A stretch of 64,000 nt of DNA from Micromonospora sediminicola (lineage in GTDB: Bacteria > Actinomycetota > Actinomycetes > Mycobacteriales > Micromonosporaceae). This document shows positions 31,592-39,017 of the stretch, piece after piece. Location of the stretch: NCBI RefSeq assembly GCF_900089585.1, contig NZ_FLRH01000004.1:241001-305000 (forward strand). Direction: 5' to 3'. Under the pieces are notes generated by a model, which saw only the letters and a program-made list of their open reading frames with translations, searched no databases and had not been told where the DNA came from. The stretch's first letter is position 1. Each line of letters starts with the position of its first letter. The position numbers and the translations under genes were made by a program.

Positions 31592-33181
31592 GTGACCCTG
31601 CGGGACTGGTTCCTCACCGCACAGGAACGCGCCAACCCAGGCTCAGAATTACCCGTCTGGACGAGCGGAAACCTCGCCGAGCCGTTGATTCACGGTGCCG
31701 CGTACTTCGACCGGCTGGTCCGGGAGGTGGAGGCGCTGACGGCCGGTGACCACCTGTTCTTCACCGACTGGCGGGGCGACCCGGACGAGCGGATGCGCCC
31801 GGACGGCCCCACGGTGGTGCAACTGTTCGCGCAGGCCGCCCAGCGCGGGGTGGTCGTCAAGGGCCTGCTGTGGCGCTCCCACCTCGACGCGCTCTCCTAC
31901 AGCGAGGAGGAGAACCGCGACCTCAGCGAGGCCGTCTGCGCGGCCGGCGGCGAGGTGCTGCTCGACCAGCGGGTCCGACGCGGCGGCTCGCACCACCAGA
32001 AGCTCGTCGTGCTGCGCCATCCCGACGACCCGGGACGCGACATCGCGTTCGCCGGCGGCATCGACCTGTGCCACAGCCGGCGCGACGACGCGACCCACGC
32101 CGGCGATCCGCAGCCGGTGGCCATGTCCCCGCGCTACGGCACGACGCCGCCCTGGCACGACGTGCAGCTCGCGCTGCGCGGGCCGGTGGTCGGCGCGCTG
32201 GACACCACGTTCCGCGAGCGCTGGACCGACCCGATGCCGCTGGACTCGGAGAACCCGATGGCCTACCTGCGGGACCGGCTGCGCGGCTCGGACCTGCGCC
32301 CGGACCCGCTGCCCGACCAGCCCGCCGACCCGCCGCCCTGCGGGCCGCACCACGTGCAGGTGCTGCGCACCTACCCGGCGGTGCGTCCGCGCTACTCCTT
32401 CGCCCCGGACGGCGAGCGCACCGTCGCCCGCGGCTACACCAAGGCGGTACGCCGGGCGCGCCGGCTGATCTACCTGGAGGACCAGTACCTCTGGTCGAAC
32501 GAGGTGGCTGAGCTGTTCGCCCAGGCGCTGCGCGAGCACCCGGACCTGCACCTGGTGGCGGTGGTTCCCCGGCACCCGGACGTCGACGGCCGGCTCGCGC
32601 TGCCGCCGAACATGGTGGGCCGGGAGCAGGCGCTGTCGCTCTGCCACCGGGCCGCCCCCGACCGGGTGCACGTGTTCGACGTCGAGAACCACGAGGGCAC
32701 CCCGGTCTACGTGCACGCCAAGGTCTGCGTGGTGGACGACGTCTGGGCCAGCGTGGGCAGCGACAACTTCAACCGCCGCTCCTGGACCCACGACAGCGAG
32801 CTGTCCTGCGCGGTGCTGGACGACACCCACGACGAGCGGTCGCCGGCCGACCCGGCCGGGCTGGGCGACGGCGCCCGGGTCTTCGCCCGCGACCTGCGGC
32901 TGCGGCTCTGGCGGGAGCACCTGGACCGCGACCCCGACGGCGCGCAGGACGACGACCTGCTGGACCCGGCGGAGGCGGTGGCGGCGATCACCGCCGCGGC
33001 CGAGGAGCTGGACCGCTGGCACGCCGGTGGGCGGGTCGGCCCCCGACCGCCCGGCCGGTTGCGCCCGCACCGACCGGAGCGGCTGCCCTGGCGTACGCGC
33101 CTCTGGGCGCTGCCGGCGTACCGGCTGGTCTACGACCCGGACGGCAGGCCGCTGCGCGCCCGGCGCGCCGGCACCTGGTGA
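31592..33181 (+). CDS. phospholipase D family protein
   Basis: A 529-residue enzyme with two HKD motifs: HHQKLVVLRHPDDPG near residue 140 and YVHAKVCVVDDVWASVGSDN near residue 370. The pairing of two HxK motifs within one chain matches phospholipases D that cleave phosphatidylcholine-like lipids or act as transphosphatidylases. No signal peptide is seen, so it probably acts on the inner membrane face. The GTG at 31592 follows GGGAGG; a GTG at 31559 is too close to the likely -10. Its last 52 bases overlap the convergent gene. Confidence 0.85.
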   Translation: MTLRDWFLTAQERANPGSELPVWTSGNLAEPLIHGAAYFDRLVREVEALTAGDHLFFTDWRGDPDERMRPDGPTVVQLFAQAAQRGVVVKGLLWRSHLDALSYSEEENRDLSEAVCAAGGEVLLDQRVRRGGSHHQKLVVLRHPDDPGRDIAFAGGIDLCHSRRDDATHAGDPQPVAMSPRYGTTPPWHDVQLALRGPVVGALDTTFRERWTDPMPLDSENPMAYLRDRLRGSDLRPDPLPDQPADPPPCGPHHVQVLRTYPAVRPRYSFAPDGERTVARGYTKAVRRARRLIYLEDQYLWSNEVAELFAQALREHPDLHLVAVVPRHPDVDGRLALPPNMVGREQALSLCHRAAPDRVHVFDVENHEGTPVYVHAKVCVVDDVWASVGSDNFNRRSWTHDSELSCAVLDDTHDERSPADPAGLGDGARVFARDLRLRLWREHLDRDPDGAQDDDLLDPAEAVAAITAAAEELDRWHAGGRVGPRPPGRLRPHRPERLPWRTRLWALPAYRLVYDPDGRPLRARRAGTW

Positions 33182-33864
33182 AGGTCCCCCGCCTCGTCCG
33201 GCACCTTCGGGCGGGCGGGATAGGCGAACGACACCCGGGGCGAGTAGAAGCCCCAGCAGACGTGCAGCGGGTTGGCCGGCCGGAGCGCGTAGACCGGGTG
33301 CTCCGGCGCCAGGAACTCCACCGACTCGACCTCGAACGGTGACACCGGCTCGGCCACGTAGGGGTAGTCGGTCACGATCAGCTCGCCGTCGCGGCGGGTG
33401 AGGTAGCGGTGGTGGCCGTTGTGCGCCTCGGTTCCGGTGTGCCCGACGCGGGCGGTGACCCGGATCAGCGGCCGGCCGTCGGCCCGGGTCTCCGCGGTGA
33501 GCCGTCCGCCGCGCACCTCCAGGTGGGTCTCGCCGTCGGTGGCCGGGGCGCCGCGGGCGGCGGCGTACTGCCGGACCCGGGGGCTGGAGGCCAGGTAGTG
33601 CGTCCACCAGCCGCCGGGGGTCTCGCCGTCCGGCGCGTCCATGTCCGCCAGCGAGACACCGAGGAAGGTGAGCGAGTAGGCGCCGAAGCCGGAGGTCTGG
33701 GTCCCGTCGTCGACCACGTACTGACAGAGGAAGACCTCCCGCTGCGGGTGCGCCCGGAGGCCGGCCGGCACCAGCGCCTCCGCCGCGCCGGGGTCCGCCG
33801 GGATCCAGCTGAACAGCAGCGTCGGGGCGTTGATGACGAGTTGCGGCGCGGCGGGATCGAGCAC
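33130..33864 (-). CDS. acetoacetate decarboxylase-like protein
   Basis: A 244-residue protein: INAPTLLFSWIPADPGAAEA near the start, then REVFLCQYVVDDGTQTSGFG and GGWWTHYLASSPRVRQYAAA. The fold is that of acetoacetate decarboxylase (ADC) family proteins, many of which have lost decarboxylation and act in secondary metabolism. I could not confirm the Schiff-base Lys by eye. Start is GTG at 33864 with GGAGGC close upstream. The C-terminal 17 codons overlap the phospholipase gene on the opposite strand, so neither end can change freely. Confidence 0.7.
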   Translation of the reverse strand: MLDPAAPQLVINAPTLLFSWIPADPGAAEALVPAGLRAHPQREVFLCQYVVDDGTQTSGFGAYSLTFLGVSLADMDAPDGETPGGWWTHYLASSPRVRQYAAARGAPATDGETHLEVRGGRLTAETRADGRPLIRVTARVGHTGTEAHNGHHRYLTRRDGELIVTDYPYVAEPVSPFEVESVEFLAPEHPVYALRPANPLHVCWGFYSPRVSFAYPARPKVPDEAGDLHQVPARRARSGLPSGS

Positions 33865-34185
33865 GGTGCCTCCGTAGACGTGTACCTACGGACGCTACGG
33901 GCGGTCCCGTTGGTGGGACAACGACGGAAAGGCGACACTTCGACCGACTGTCGGGTTCTGCGTTGACCGGTCGGATCGAGCGGGCCGACCGACCGGACAT
34001 GGGCCGCCGGTGCGCGATATGCCCCGATCCAGGCCGTTGATACCCCGATAAGCCTTAAGTACATCATACTTTCGGCTAGATTTCTGTCCGCCGGTCAGGC
34101 TAAGGTGGCTTCCGAACGGACCAATTGAAGCTAAACCTAAGCGTCTCTTCTTTTTTCCCGCGGACGAGGTGCAGGGAGGACCACC
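33865..34185. other. intergenic control region between divergent genes
   Basis: This gene-free 321-base stretch should hold the promoters of the ADC-like gene and the sigma factor. Bases 34040-34160 are strikingly AT-rich for this genome. A candidate sigma-factor promoter is TTGATA (34037-34042), 17 bases, TACATC (34060-34065). I see no GTTT/GGGTA pair here, so autoregulation by the sigma factor is not supported by sequence. Confidence 0.5.
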
Positions 34186-35010
34186 ATGACCGCCCACACG
34201 ATCAGTGCTCCGGCGACATCCGCGCCGGCCGGCTCCGCGAAGCTCGACCCCCGTGCGCTCACCGACAGCGCCGCCGACCTGCTCGCCGCGATGGCCGCGC
34301 TGCCCGCGAACCACCCGTCGCGACCGGCCCTGCGCGACCGCGCCATCGAGGCCTGGCTGCCGCTGGCCAACCACCTCGCCCACCGCTACAGCGGGCGGGG
34401 CGAGCCCAACGACGACCTGGCGCAGACCGCCGCGATCGGCCTGATCAAGGCGATCGACAAGTTCGACCCGTCCCGCGGCGTCGACTTCGCCGGTTACGCC
34501 ATCCCGACCATCATCGGCGAGCTGAAGCGGCACTTCCGCGACCGCACCTGGGACATCCGGGTGCCGCGCCGGCTCCAGGAGCTGCGGTTGGCGATCTCCG
34601 ACGCCAACAGCACGCTGCTGCAGACCCTCGGCCGCTCGCCCACGGTCACCGACATCGCCGCCCACCTCAAGCTCACCGAGGAAGAGGTGCTGGAGGGCCT
34701 GGAGGGCGCCCGCGCCTACAACGCGGTGTCGCTGTCCACCCCGACCGGGGACGGCGAGCGCGCCACCGAGCTGGGCGACCTGCTCGGCGGCGAGGACGGC
34801 GAGTTCGAGCTGGCCGAGATGCGGGTCGCCCTCGGCCCGGCGTTGGCCACCCTCGACCAGCGCGAGCAGAAGATCCTCACGCTGCGCTTCTACGGCAACC
34901 TGACCCAGTCGCAGATCGCCGAGCAGATCGGCGTCTCGCAGATGCACGTGTCCCGGCTGCTGGCCCGGGCGCTGACCAAGCTGCGCGGGCAGCTCGACGG
35001 AACGTACTAG
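34186..35010 (+). CDS. RNA polymerase sigma factor, SigB/SigF/SigG family
   Basis: A 274-residue group 3 sigma factor. Region 2 is LANHLAHRYSGRGEPNDDLA with AAIGLIKAIDKFDPSRGVDF; region 3 begins IRVPRRLQELRLAISDANST; region 4 contains LRFYGNLTQSQIAEQIGVSQ and the recognition helix MHVSRLLARALTKLRG. This matches the general-stress/sporulation sigma family read by GTTT-N15-17-GGGTA promoters. GGGAGG precedes the ATG. No anti-sigma (RsbW) or antagonist (RsbV) gene is adjacent, unlike the usual sigB operon. Several matching promoters occur in this window. Confidence 0.9.
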   Translation: MTAHTISAPATSAPAGSAKLDPRALTDSAADLLAAMAALPANHPSRPALRDRAIEAWLPLANHLAHRYSGRGEPNDDLAQTAAIGLIKAIDKFDPSRGVDFAGYAIPTIIGELKRHFRDRTWDIRVPRRLQELRLAISDANSTLLQTLGRSPTVTDIAAHLKLTEEEVLEGLEGARAYNAVSLSTPTGDGERATELGDLLGGEDGEFELAEMRVALGPALATLDQREQKILTLRFYGNLTQSQIAEQIGVSQMHVSRLLARALTKLRGQLDGTY

Positions 35011-35056
35011 GGGGGTGGCGGCGGCCGGGTCGGCGGGCCCGGCGTCGCGAGCCACC

Positions 35057-35087
35057 CGGCCCGGTCGGCGATGCGCCGACCGGGCCG
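35057..35087 (+). terminator. hairpin terminator after the sigma factor
   Basis: Perfect 14-base-pair stem (35057-35070 with 35074-35087) and 3-base loop, 46 bases after the stop. Its right arm is also the first unit of the degenerate tandem repeat that follows. Confidence 0.7.
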
Positions 35088-35191
35088 TTCCGCGTCCGGG
35101 CCGAGCCGGACCGGGCCGTTCCCGCGTCCGAGCCGAGCCGGGCCGTTCCCGCGTCCGAGCCGAGCCGTTCCGCGTCCGGGCCGAGCCGGGC
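35081..35191. repeat. degenerate tandem repeat, about four units of 26-31 bases
   Basis: Units start at about 35081, 35112, 35139 and 35165. The core is GGGCCGTTCCCGCGTCCG followed by AGCCGAG or GGCCGAG; the middle two are nearly identical. It lies in a 551-base gap without genes between the sigma factor and HrpB. No reading frame here looks real. Confidence 0.7.
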
Positions 35192-35362
35192 CCGGGCCCC
35201 GAGGCATGTCCCGGCGCCGACGGCGCCGTGTCTGTCCGCAACTCCCCGGTCGACGGAGCGGCGCCCGGGGCACCAGCGCACGCCGCCTGTCGAGCTGAGT
35301 CGTTCGTGATATCGCCAGCCGCCACATCGCGCGCGGCCACCAGCCGCCTCCGCGCCCTCCGT

Positions 35363-35433
35363 CGATCATGGAGTTGTGGCACCTGACAATGCCCGTCAAT
35401 CCGGGCGAACCGGGAGCCACAACTCCATGATCG
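35363..35433. repeat. long inverted repeat with 18-base arms
   Basis: CGATCATGGAGTTGTGGC (35363-35380) and its exact complement GCCACAACTCCATGATCG (35416-35433) flank a 35-base spacer that itself holds GCCCG/CGGGC. It is unlike a terminator, since no gene ends nearby, and lies about 130 bases upstream of HrpB. It may be a dispersed MITE-like repeat or a regulatory site. Confidence 0.75.
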
Positions 35434-35561
35434 GCGCGACCTGTCGACAGATGACCGCGCCGGCGACGGAGTGACGGTCGGTGACCGGGGACCGGACACG
35501 GCCGACGGTGTCGGGGCGGGGCAGCGCGGACCGTCCGGCGGCGGGGTGCGAGAGTGGGGCC

Positions 35562-38069
35562 GTGCTCGCCGACGTACCGCTCGACCTGCCGGTCCGACCG
35601 GTGCTGCCGGCGTTGGTCGAGGCGCTACGGGAGCGGGGCGCCGGCGTCCTGGTCGCGCCGCCGGGCACCGGCAAGACCACCACCGCGCCGCTCGCGGTCG
35701 CGGACGCGGTCGCCGGTCGGGTGGTGATCGCGCAACCCCGGCGGGTGGCCGCGCGCGCCGCCGCGCACCGGATGGCCGCGCTGCTCGGCGAGCGGGTCGG
35801 CGACCGGATCGGCTACGCCGTGCGCGGCGAGCGCCGGGGCGGCCCGCGTACCCGGGTCGAGGTCGTCACCACCGGCCTGCTGGTACGCCGGCTCCACCAC
35901 GACCCGGAGCTGCCGGGGGTGGGCGCGGTGCTGCTCGACGAGTGCCACGAGCGGCAGCTCGACGCCGACCTGGCGCTGGCGTTCACCGTGGAGGCCCGGG
36001 CCACGCTCCGCCCCGACCTCTGGCTCCTCGCGATGTCGGCGACGCCGCGGGCCGACCGGTTCGCGGCACTGCTCGGCGGGGACGCCCCCGCGCCCGTGGT
36101 ACGGGCGCGGGCCGCGCTGCACCCGGTGGAACGGGTCTGGGCGCCGCCGCCGCGTCCGGTGACCCCGCCCGGCGCCGGCCGGGTGGACCCGATGCTGCTG
36201 GACCACGTGGCCGCCACGGTCCGCCGGGCGTTACGCGAGCGGGACGGCGACGTGCTGGTCTTCCTGCCCGGCGCGGGCGAGATCGCGGCGGTCGCGGGCC
36301 GGCTGGGCGGCCTGCCCGACACCGTCGTCCTGCCACTGCACGGCCGGCTGCCCGGATCCGCCCAGGACGCCGCGCTCGCCCCGGCCCCGGACCGCCGCCG
36401 GGTGGTGCTGTCCACCGCGGTGGCGGAGAGCAGCCTGACCGTGCCCGGGGTACGGGTGGTGGTGGACGCCGGGCTGAGCCGGGTGCCCCGCACCGATCTG
36501 GCCCGTGGGCTGGGCGCGCTGGTCACCGTGCCGGTGTCCCGGGCGGCCGCCACCCAGCGTGCCGGACGGGCCGGGCGGGAGGCACCGGGCGCGGTCTACC
36601 GCTGCTGGTCGGAGGCGACGCACGCCCGGCTCGCCCCGCAGCCGGAGCCGGAGATCGCCACCGCCGACCTGACCGGGTTCGCGCTGGAGCTGGCAGCCTG
36701 GGGCGCGCCGGACGGCACCGGTCTGGCGCTGCCCGACCCCCCGCCGCCGGCCGCGCTCACCGTGGCGCGGGAGACGCTGACCACGCTCGGCGCGGTGGAC
36801 GCCGACGGCCGGATCACCGCGCGGGGCCGGGCGGTCGCGGCGGTCGGCACCCATCCCCGGCTGGCGCGGGCGCTGCTGGACGGCGCGTCCCGGGTCGGCG
36901 CGGACCGGGCCGCCGAGGTGGTGGCGGTGCTCGCCGAGGAGACCCTGGGCGGCGCGGGTGACGACCTGCCGGCCCGGTGGCGCCGGCTGCGCGCCGGCGC
37001 GGACCCGGCCGCCACCGCCCGCTGGCGGACCGAGGTACGCCGGCTGCGCGCCGCCCTGCCCGCCGGCGGTCCGCAACGCGAACGGCTGCCCGACGATCTG
37101 GCCGCGGGGCTGCTGGCCGGTCTGGCGTACCCGGAACGGCTGGCCCGGGCGCGGCGGGCCGGCGGGACCGCGTACCTGATGGCCGGCGGGACCGCCGCGG
37201 AGCTGGCGGCCGGGTCGGGGCTGACCGGGTCGTCGTGGCTCGCCGTCGCGGTGGCCGACCGCTCCCCCGGCGCGCCGACCGCGCGGGTACGGCTGGCCGC
37301 GCCGATCGACGAGGCGACCGCGCGGGAGGCCGGCGCGGGGCTGCTGCGCACCGACCGGGAGGTCGTCTGGTCCGCCGGGGACGTGGTGGCCCGGGAGGTC
37401 GTCCGCCTCGGCGCCGTCGAGCTGGTCGAGCGGCCGCTGACCGCGCCGGACCCGGAGCTGGTCACCGCGGCGGTGCGCGACGGCCTGCGGCAGGAGGGCC
37501 TCGACCTGCTCGGCTGGTCGCCCGAGGCGACGGCGCTGCGCCGCCGGCTGGCCTTCTGCCGGTCGGCGCTCGGCGACGACTGGCCGGACGTCTCCGACGT
37601 CGCGCTGCTCGACGCCGCGCCGCTCTGGCTCGGGCCGGAACTGGGCCGGGTCCGCCGCCGGGGCGACCTCGTGCGGGTCGACGTGGCGGCGGCGCTGCGT
37701 CGGCTGCTCGACTGGCGTCAGGCGGCCCGGCTGGACGAGCTGGCGCCGGAACGGCTGCCGGTGCCCAGCGGCTCGCGGATCCGGGTCGACTACACCGATC
37801 CGGCCGCCCCGGTGCTGGCGGTGAAGCTGCAGGAGACGTTCGGCTGGCGGGACGCGCCCCGGATCGCCGACGGCCGGGTGCCGGTGCTGCTGCACCTGCT
37901 CTCCCCCGCCGGGCGGCCGGTGGCGGTCACCGCGGACCTGGCCTCGTTCTGGCGGACCGGGTATCCGCAGGTGCGGGCGGAACTGCGCGGACGCTACCCG
38001 CGTCACCCGTGGCCGGAGGACCCGACCACGGCGGAGCCGACCCGGCGGGCCAGCCCGCGCCGGCGCTAG
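35562..38069 (+). CDS. hrpB: ATP-dependent RNA helicase HrpB
   Basis: An 835-residue DEAH/RHA-type helicase (E. coli HrpB is 809). Walker A is VAPPGTGKTTTAPLAV (about residue 32), the DEAH box is LLDECHERQLDADLAL (a DECH variant), motif III LLAMSATPRAD, motif VI ATQRAGRAGREAPGAVYRCW. The long C-terminal region is specific to HrpB. Its function in bacteria is not settled, though RNA processing is assumed. Start GTG at 35562 fits family length; an in-frame start at 35481 would add an unrelated 27-residue stretch. It ends 6 bases from the convergent phosphatase gene. Confidence 0.88.
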   Translation: MLADVPLDLPVRPVLPALVEALRERGAGVLVAPPGTGKTTTAPLAVADAVAGRVVIAQPRRVAARAAAHRMAALLGERVGDRIGYAVRGERRGGPRTRVEVVTTGLLVRRLHHDPELPGVGAVLLDECHERQLDADLALAFTVEARATLRPDLWLLAMSATPRADRFAALLGGDAPAPVVRARAALHPVERVWAPPPRPVTPPGAGRVDPMLLDHVAATVRRALRERDGDVLVFLPGAGEIAAVAGRLGGLPDTVVLPLHGRLPGSAQDAALAPAPDRRRVVLSTAVAESSLTVPGVRVVVDAGLSRVPRTDLARGLGALVTVPVSRAAATQRAGRAGREAPGAVYRCWSEATHARLAPQPEPEIATADLTGFALELAAWGAPDGTGLALPDPPPPAALTVARETLTTLGAVDADGRITARGRAVAAVGTHPRLARALLDGASRVGADRAAEVVAVLAEETLGGAGDDLPARWRRLRAGADPAATARWRTEVRRLRAALPAGGPQRERLPDDLAAGLLAGLAYPERLARARRAGGTAYLMAGGTAAELAAGSGLTGSSWLAVAVADRSPGAPTARVRLAAPIDEATAREAGAGLLRTDREVVWSAGDVVAREVVRLGAVELVERPLTAPDPELVTAAVRDGLRQEGLDLLGWSPEATALRRRLAFCRSALGDDWPDVSDVALLDAAPLWLGPELGRVRRRGDLVRVDVAAALRRLLDWRQAARLDELAPERLPVPSGSRIRVDYTDPAAPVLAVKLQETFGWRDAPRIADGRVPVLLHLLSPAGRPVAVTADLASFWRTGYPQVRAELRGRYPRHPWPEDPTTAEPTRRASPRRR

Positions 38070-38075
38070 GCGCGG

Positions 38076-38801
38076 TCACTCCTCGACGACGTCGGCGATC
38101 ACCACGGTGATGTTGTCCGGACCGCCGGCGCGCAGCGCGAGGTCGATGAGCCGGGCCGCGCAGGCGTCCCGGTCCAGGCCCTCGCCGAGCACCTCGGTGA
38201 GCGTGTCGGCGCGAACCACGTTGGAGAGGCCGTCGCTGCACAGCAGCCAGCGGTCGCCGGCTCGGGGCACCATGGTCGCGTACGTCGGGGAGACCTGGTC
38301 GCCCTGCAACGCCTGGGTCACCACGGCGCGCCGGGGGTGGCTGCTCGCCTGCTCGGCGGTGATCACACCCTGGTCGACGAGCATCTGCACGAACGTGTCG
38401 TCGCGGGTGACCTGCTTGAGCACGCCCTCGCGGAACAGGTAGGCCCGGGAGTCACCGACGTGCGCCAGCGCCAGGCAGCTACCGGTGCGGGCGAACAGCA
38501 GCGCGGTCAGCGTGGTGCCCATGCCCTGACGCTCCGGGTCCTCCTCGACGGCCCGGCGGATCCCCTCGGTGGCCCGTTCGATGGCCCCCTGGAGCGCGGC
38601 GACCAGCGCGTCCTCCGGCGTCTCCACGTCCAGCGGGGCGATCGCGTCGATCGCGATGCGGCTGGCCAGGTCGCCGGCCGCCATGCCGCCCATGCCGTCG
38701 GCGACAGCGACCAGCCAGGCGCCCGCGTGCTGCGCGTCCTGGTTGCCGCTGCGGATCAGCCCACGGTCGCTCGCTCCGACGGAACGAAGCTTCAGGGTCA
38801 T
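38076..38801 (-). CDS. PP2C family serine/threonine phosphatase
   Basis: A 241-residue stand-alone PPM phosphatase. Metal-site motifs: SGNQDAQHAG (Asp), VAVADGMGGMAAGDLAS, LALAHVGDSRAYLFREG, LLCSDGLSNVV and GGPDNITVVIADV. It is closest to PstP-type enzymes that reverse Ser/Thr kinase signalling, but lacks a membrane anchor and there is no kinase gene beside it. A CAGGCT sequence ends 7 bases before its ATG, a weak leaderless-type -10. Confidence 0.88.
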   Translation of the reverse strand: MTLKLRSVGASDRGLIRSGNQDAQHAGAWLVAVADGMGGMAAGDLASRIAIDAIAPLDVETPEDALVAALQGAIERATEGIRRAVEEDPERQGMGTTLTALLFARTGSCLALAHVGDSRAYLFREGVLKQVTRDDTFVQMLVDQGVITAEQASSHPRRAVVTQALQGDQVSPTYATMVPRAGDRWLLCSDGLSNVVRADTLTEVLGEGLDRDACAARLIDLALRAGGPDNITVVIADVVEE

Positions 38802-38956
38802 GGGTCGCAGCCTGCCAGGTCGAGGGCTCGGTTGTCTCTAGGAGATCACCACCATCGTACGTGGCGTGGAGGACCCCCCTGCGCACGGGCGCGCGCGTGC
38901 CATCGGGTCGGATCGATTGACAGGGGCGGAACGCGATGGAAACATCGCCCTGATAG

Positions 38957-38970
38957 TGGGAGCGCTCCCA
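38957..38970 (+). promoter_or_regulatory. CebR-type operator
   Basis: The perfect 14-base palindrome TGGGAGCGCTCCCA is exactly the Streptomyces CebR box, a cellobiose-responsive repressor site. It lies 48 bases before the GH9 cellulase start. A TTGACA (38917-38922) upstream could be part of the promoter. Confidence 0.85.
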
Positions 38971-39017
38971 GCTCCCGTGCTCTCCTCCACCACCCCCGAG
39001 CACGGAAGGAACCCTCC

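Noticed and set aside
34040..34160. Foreign DNA in the AT-rich stretch before the sigma factor
   Set aside because: It is short, holds promoter-like boxes and is flanked by normal genes; a control region explains it better.
38917..38956. Consensus housekeeping promoter for the cellulase using TTGACA
   Set aside because: No good -10 occurs 16-18 bases downstream; kept only as a remark with the CebR box.
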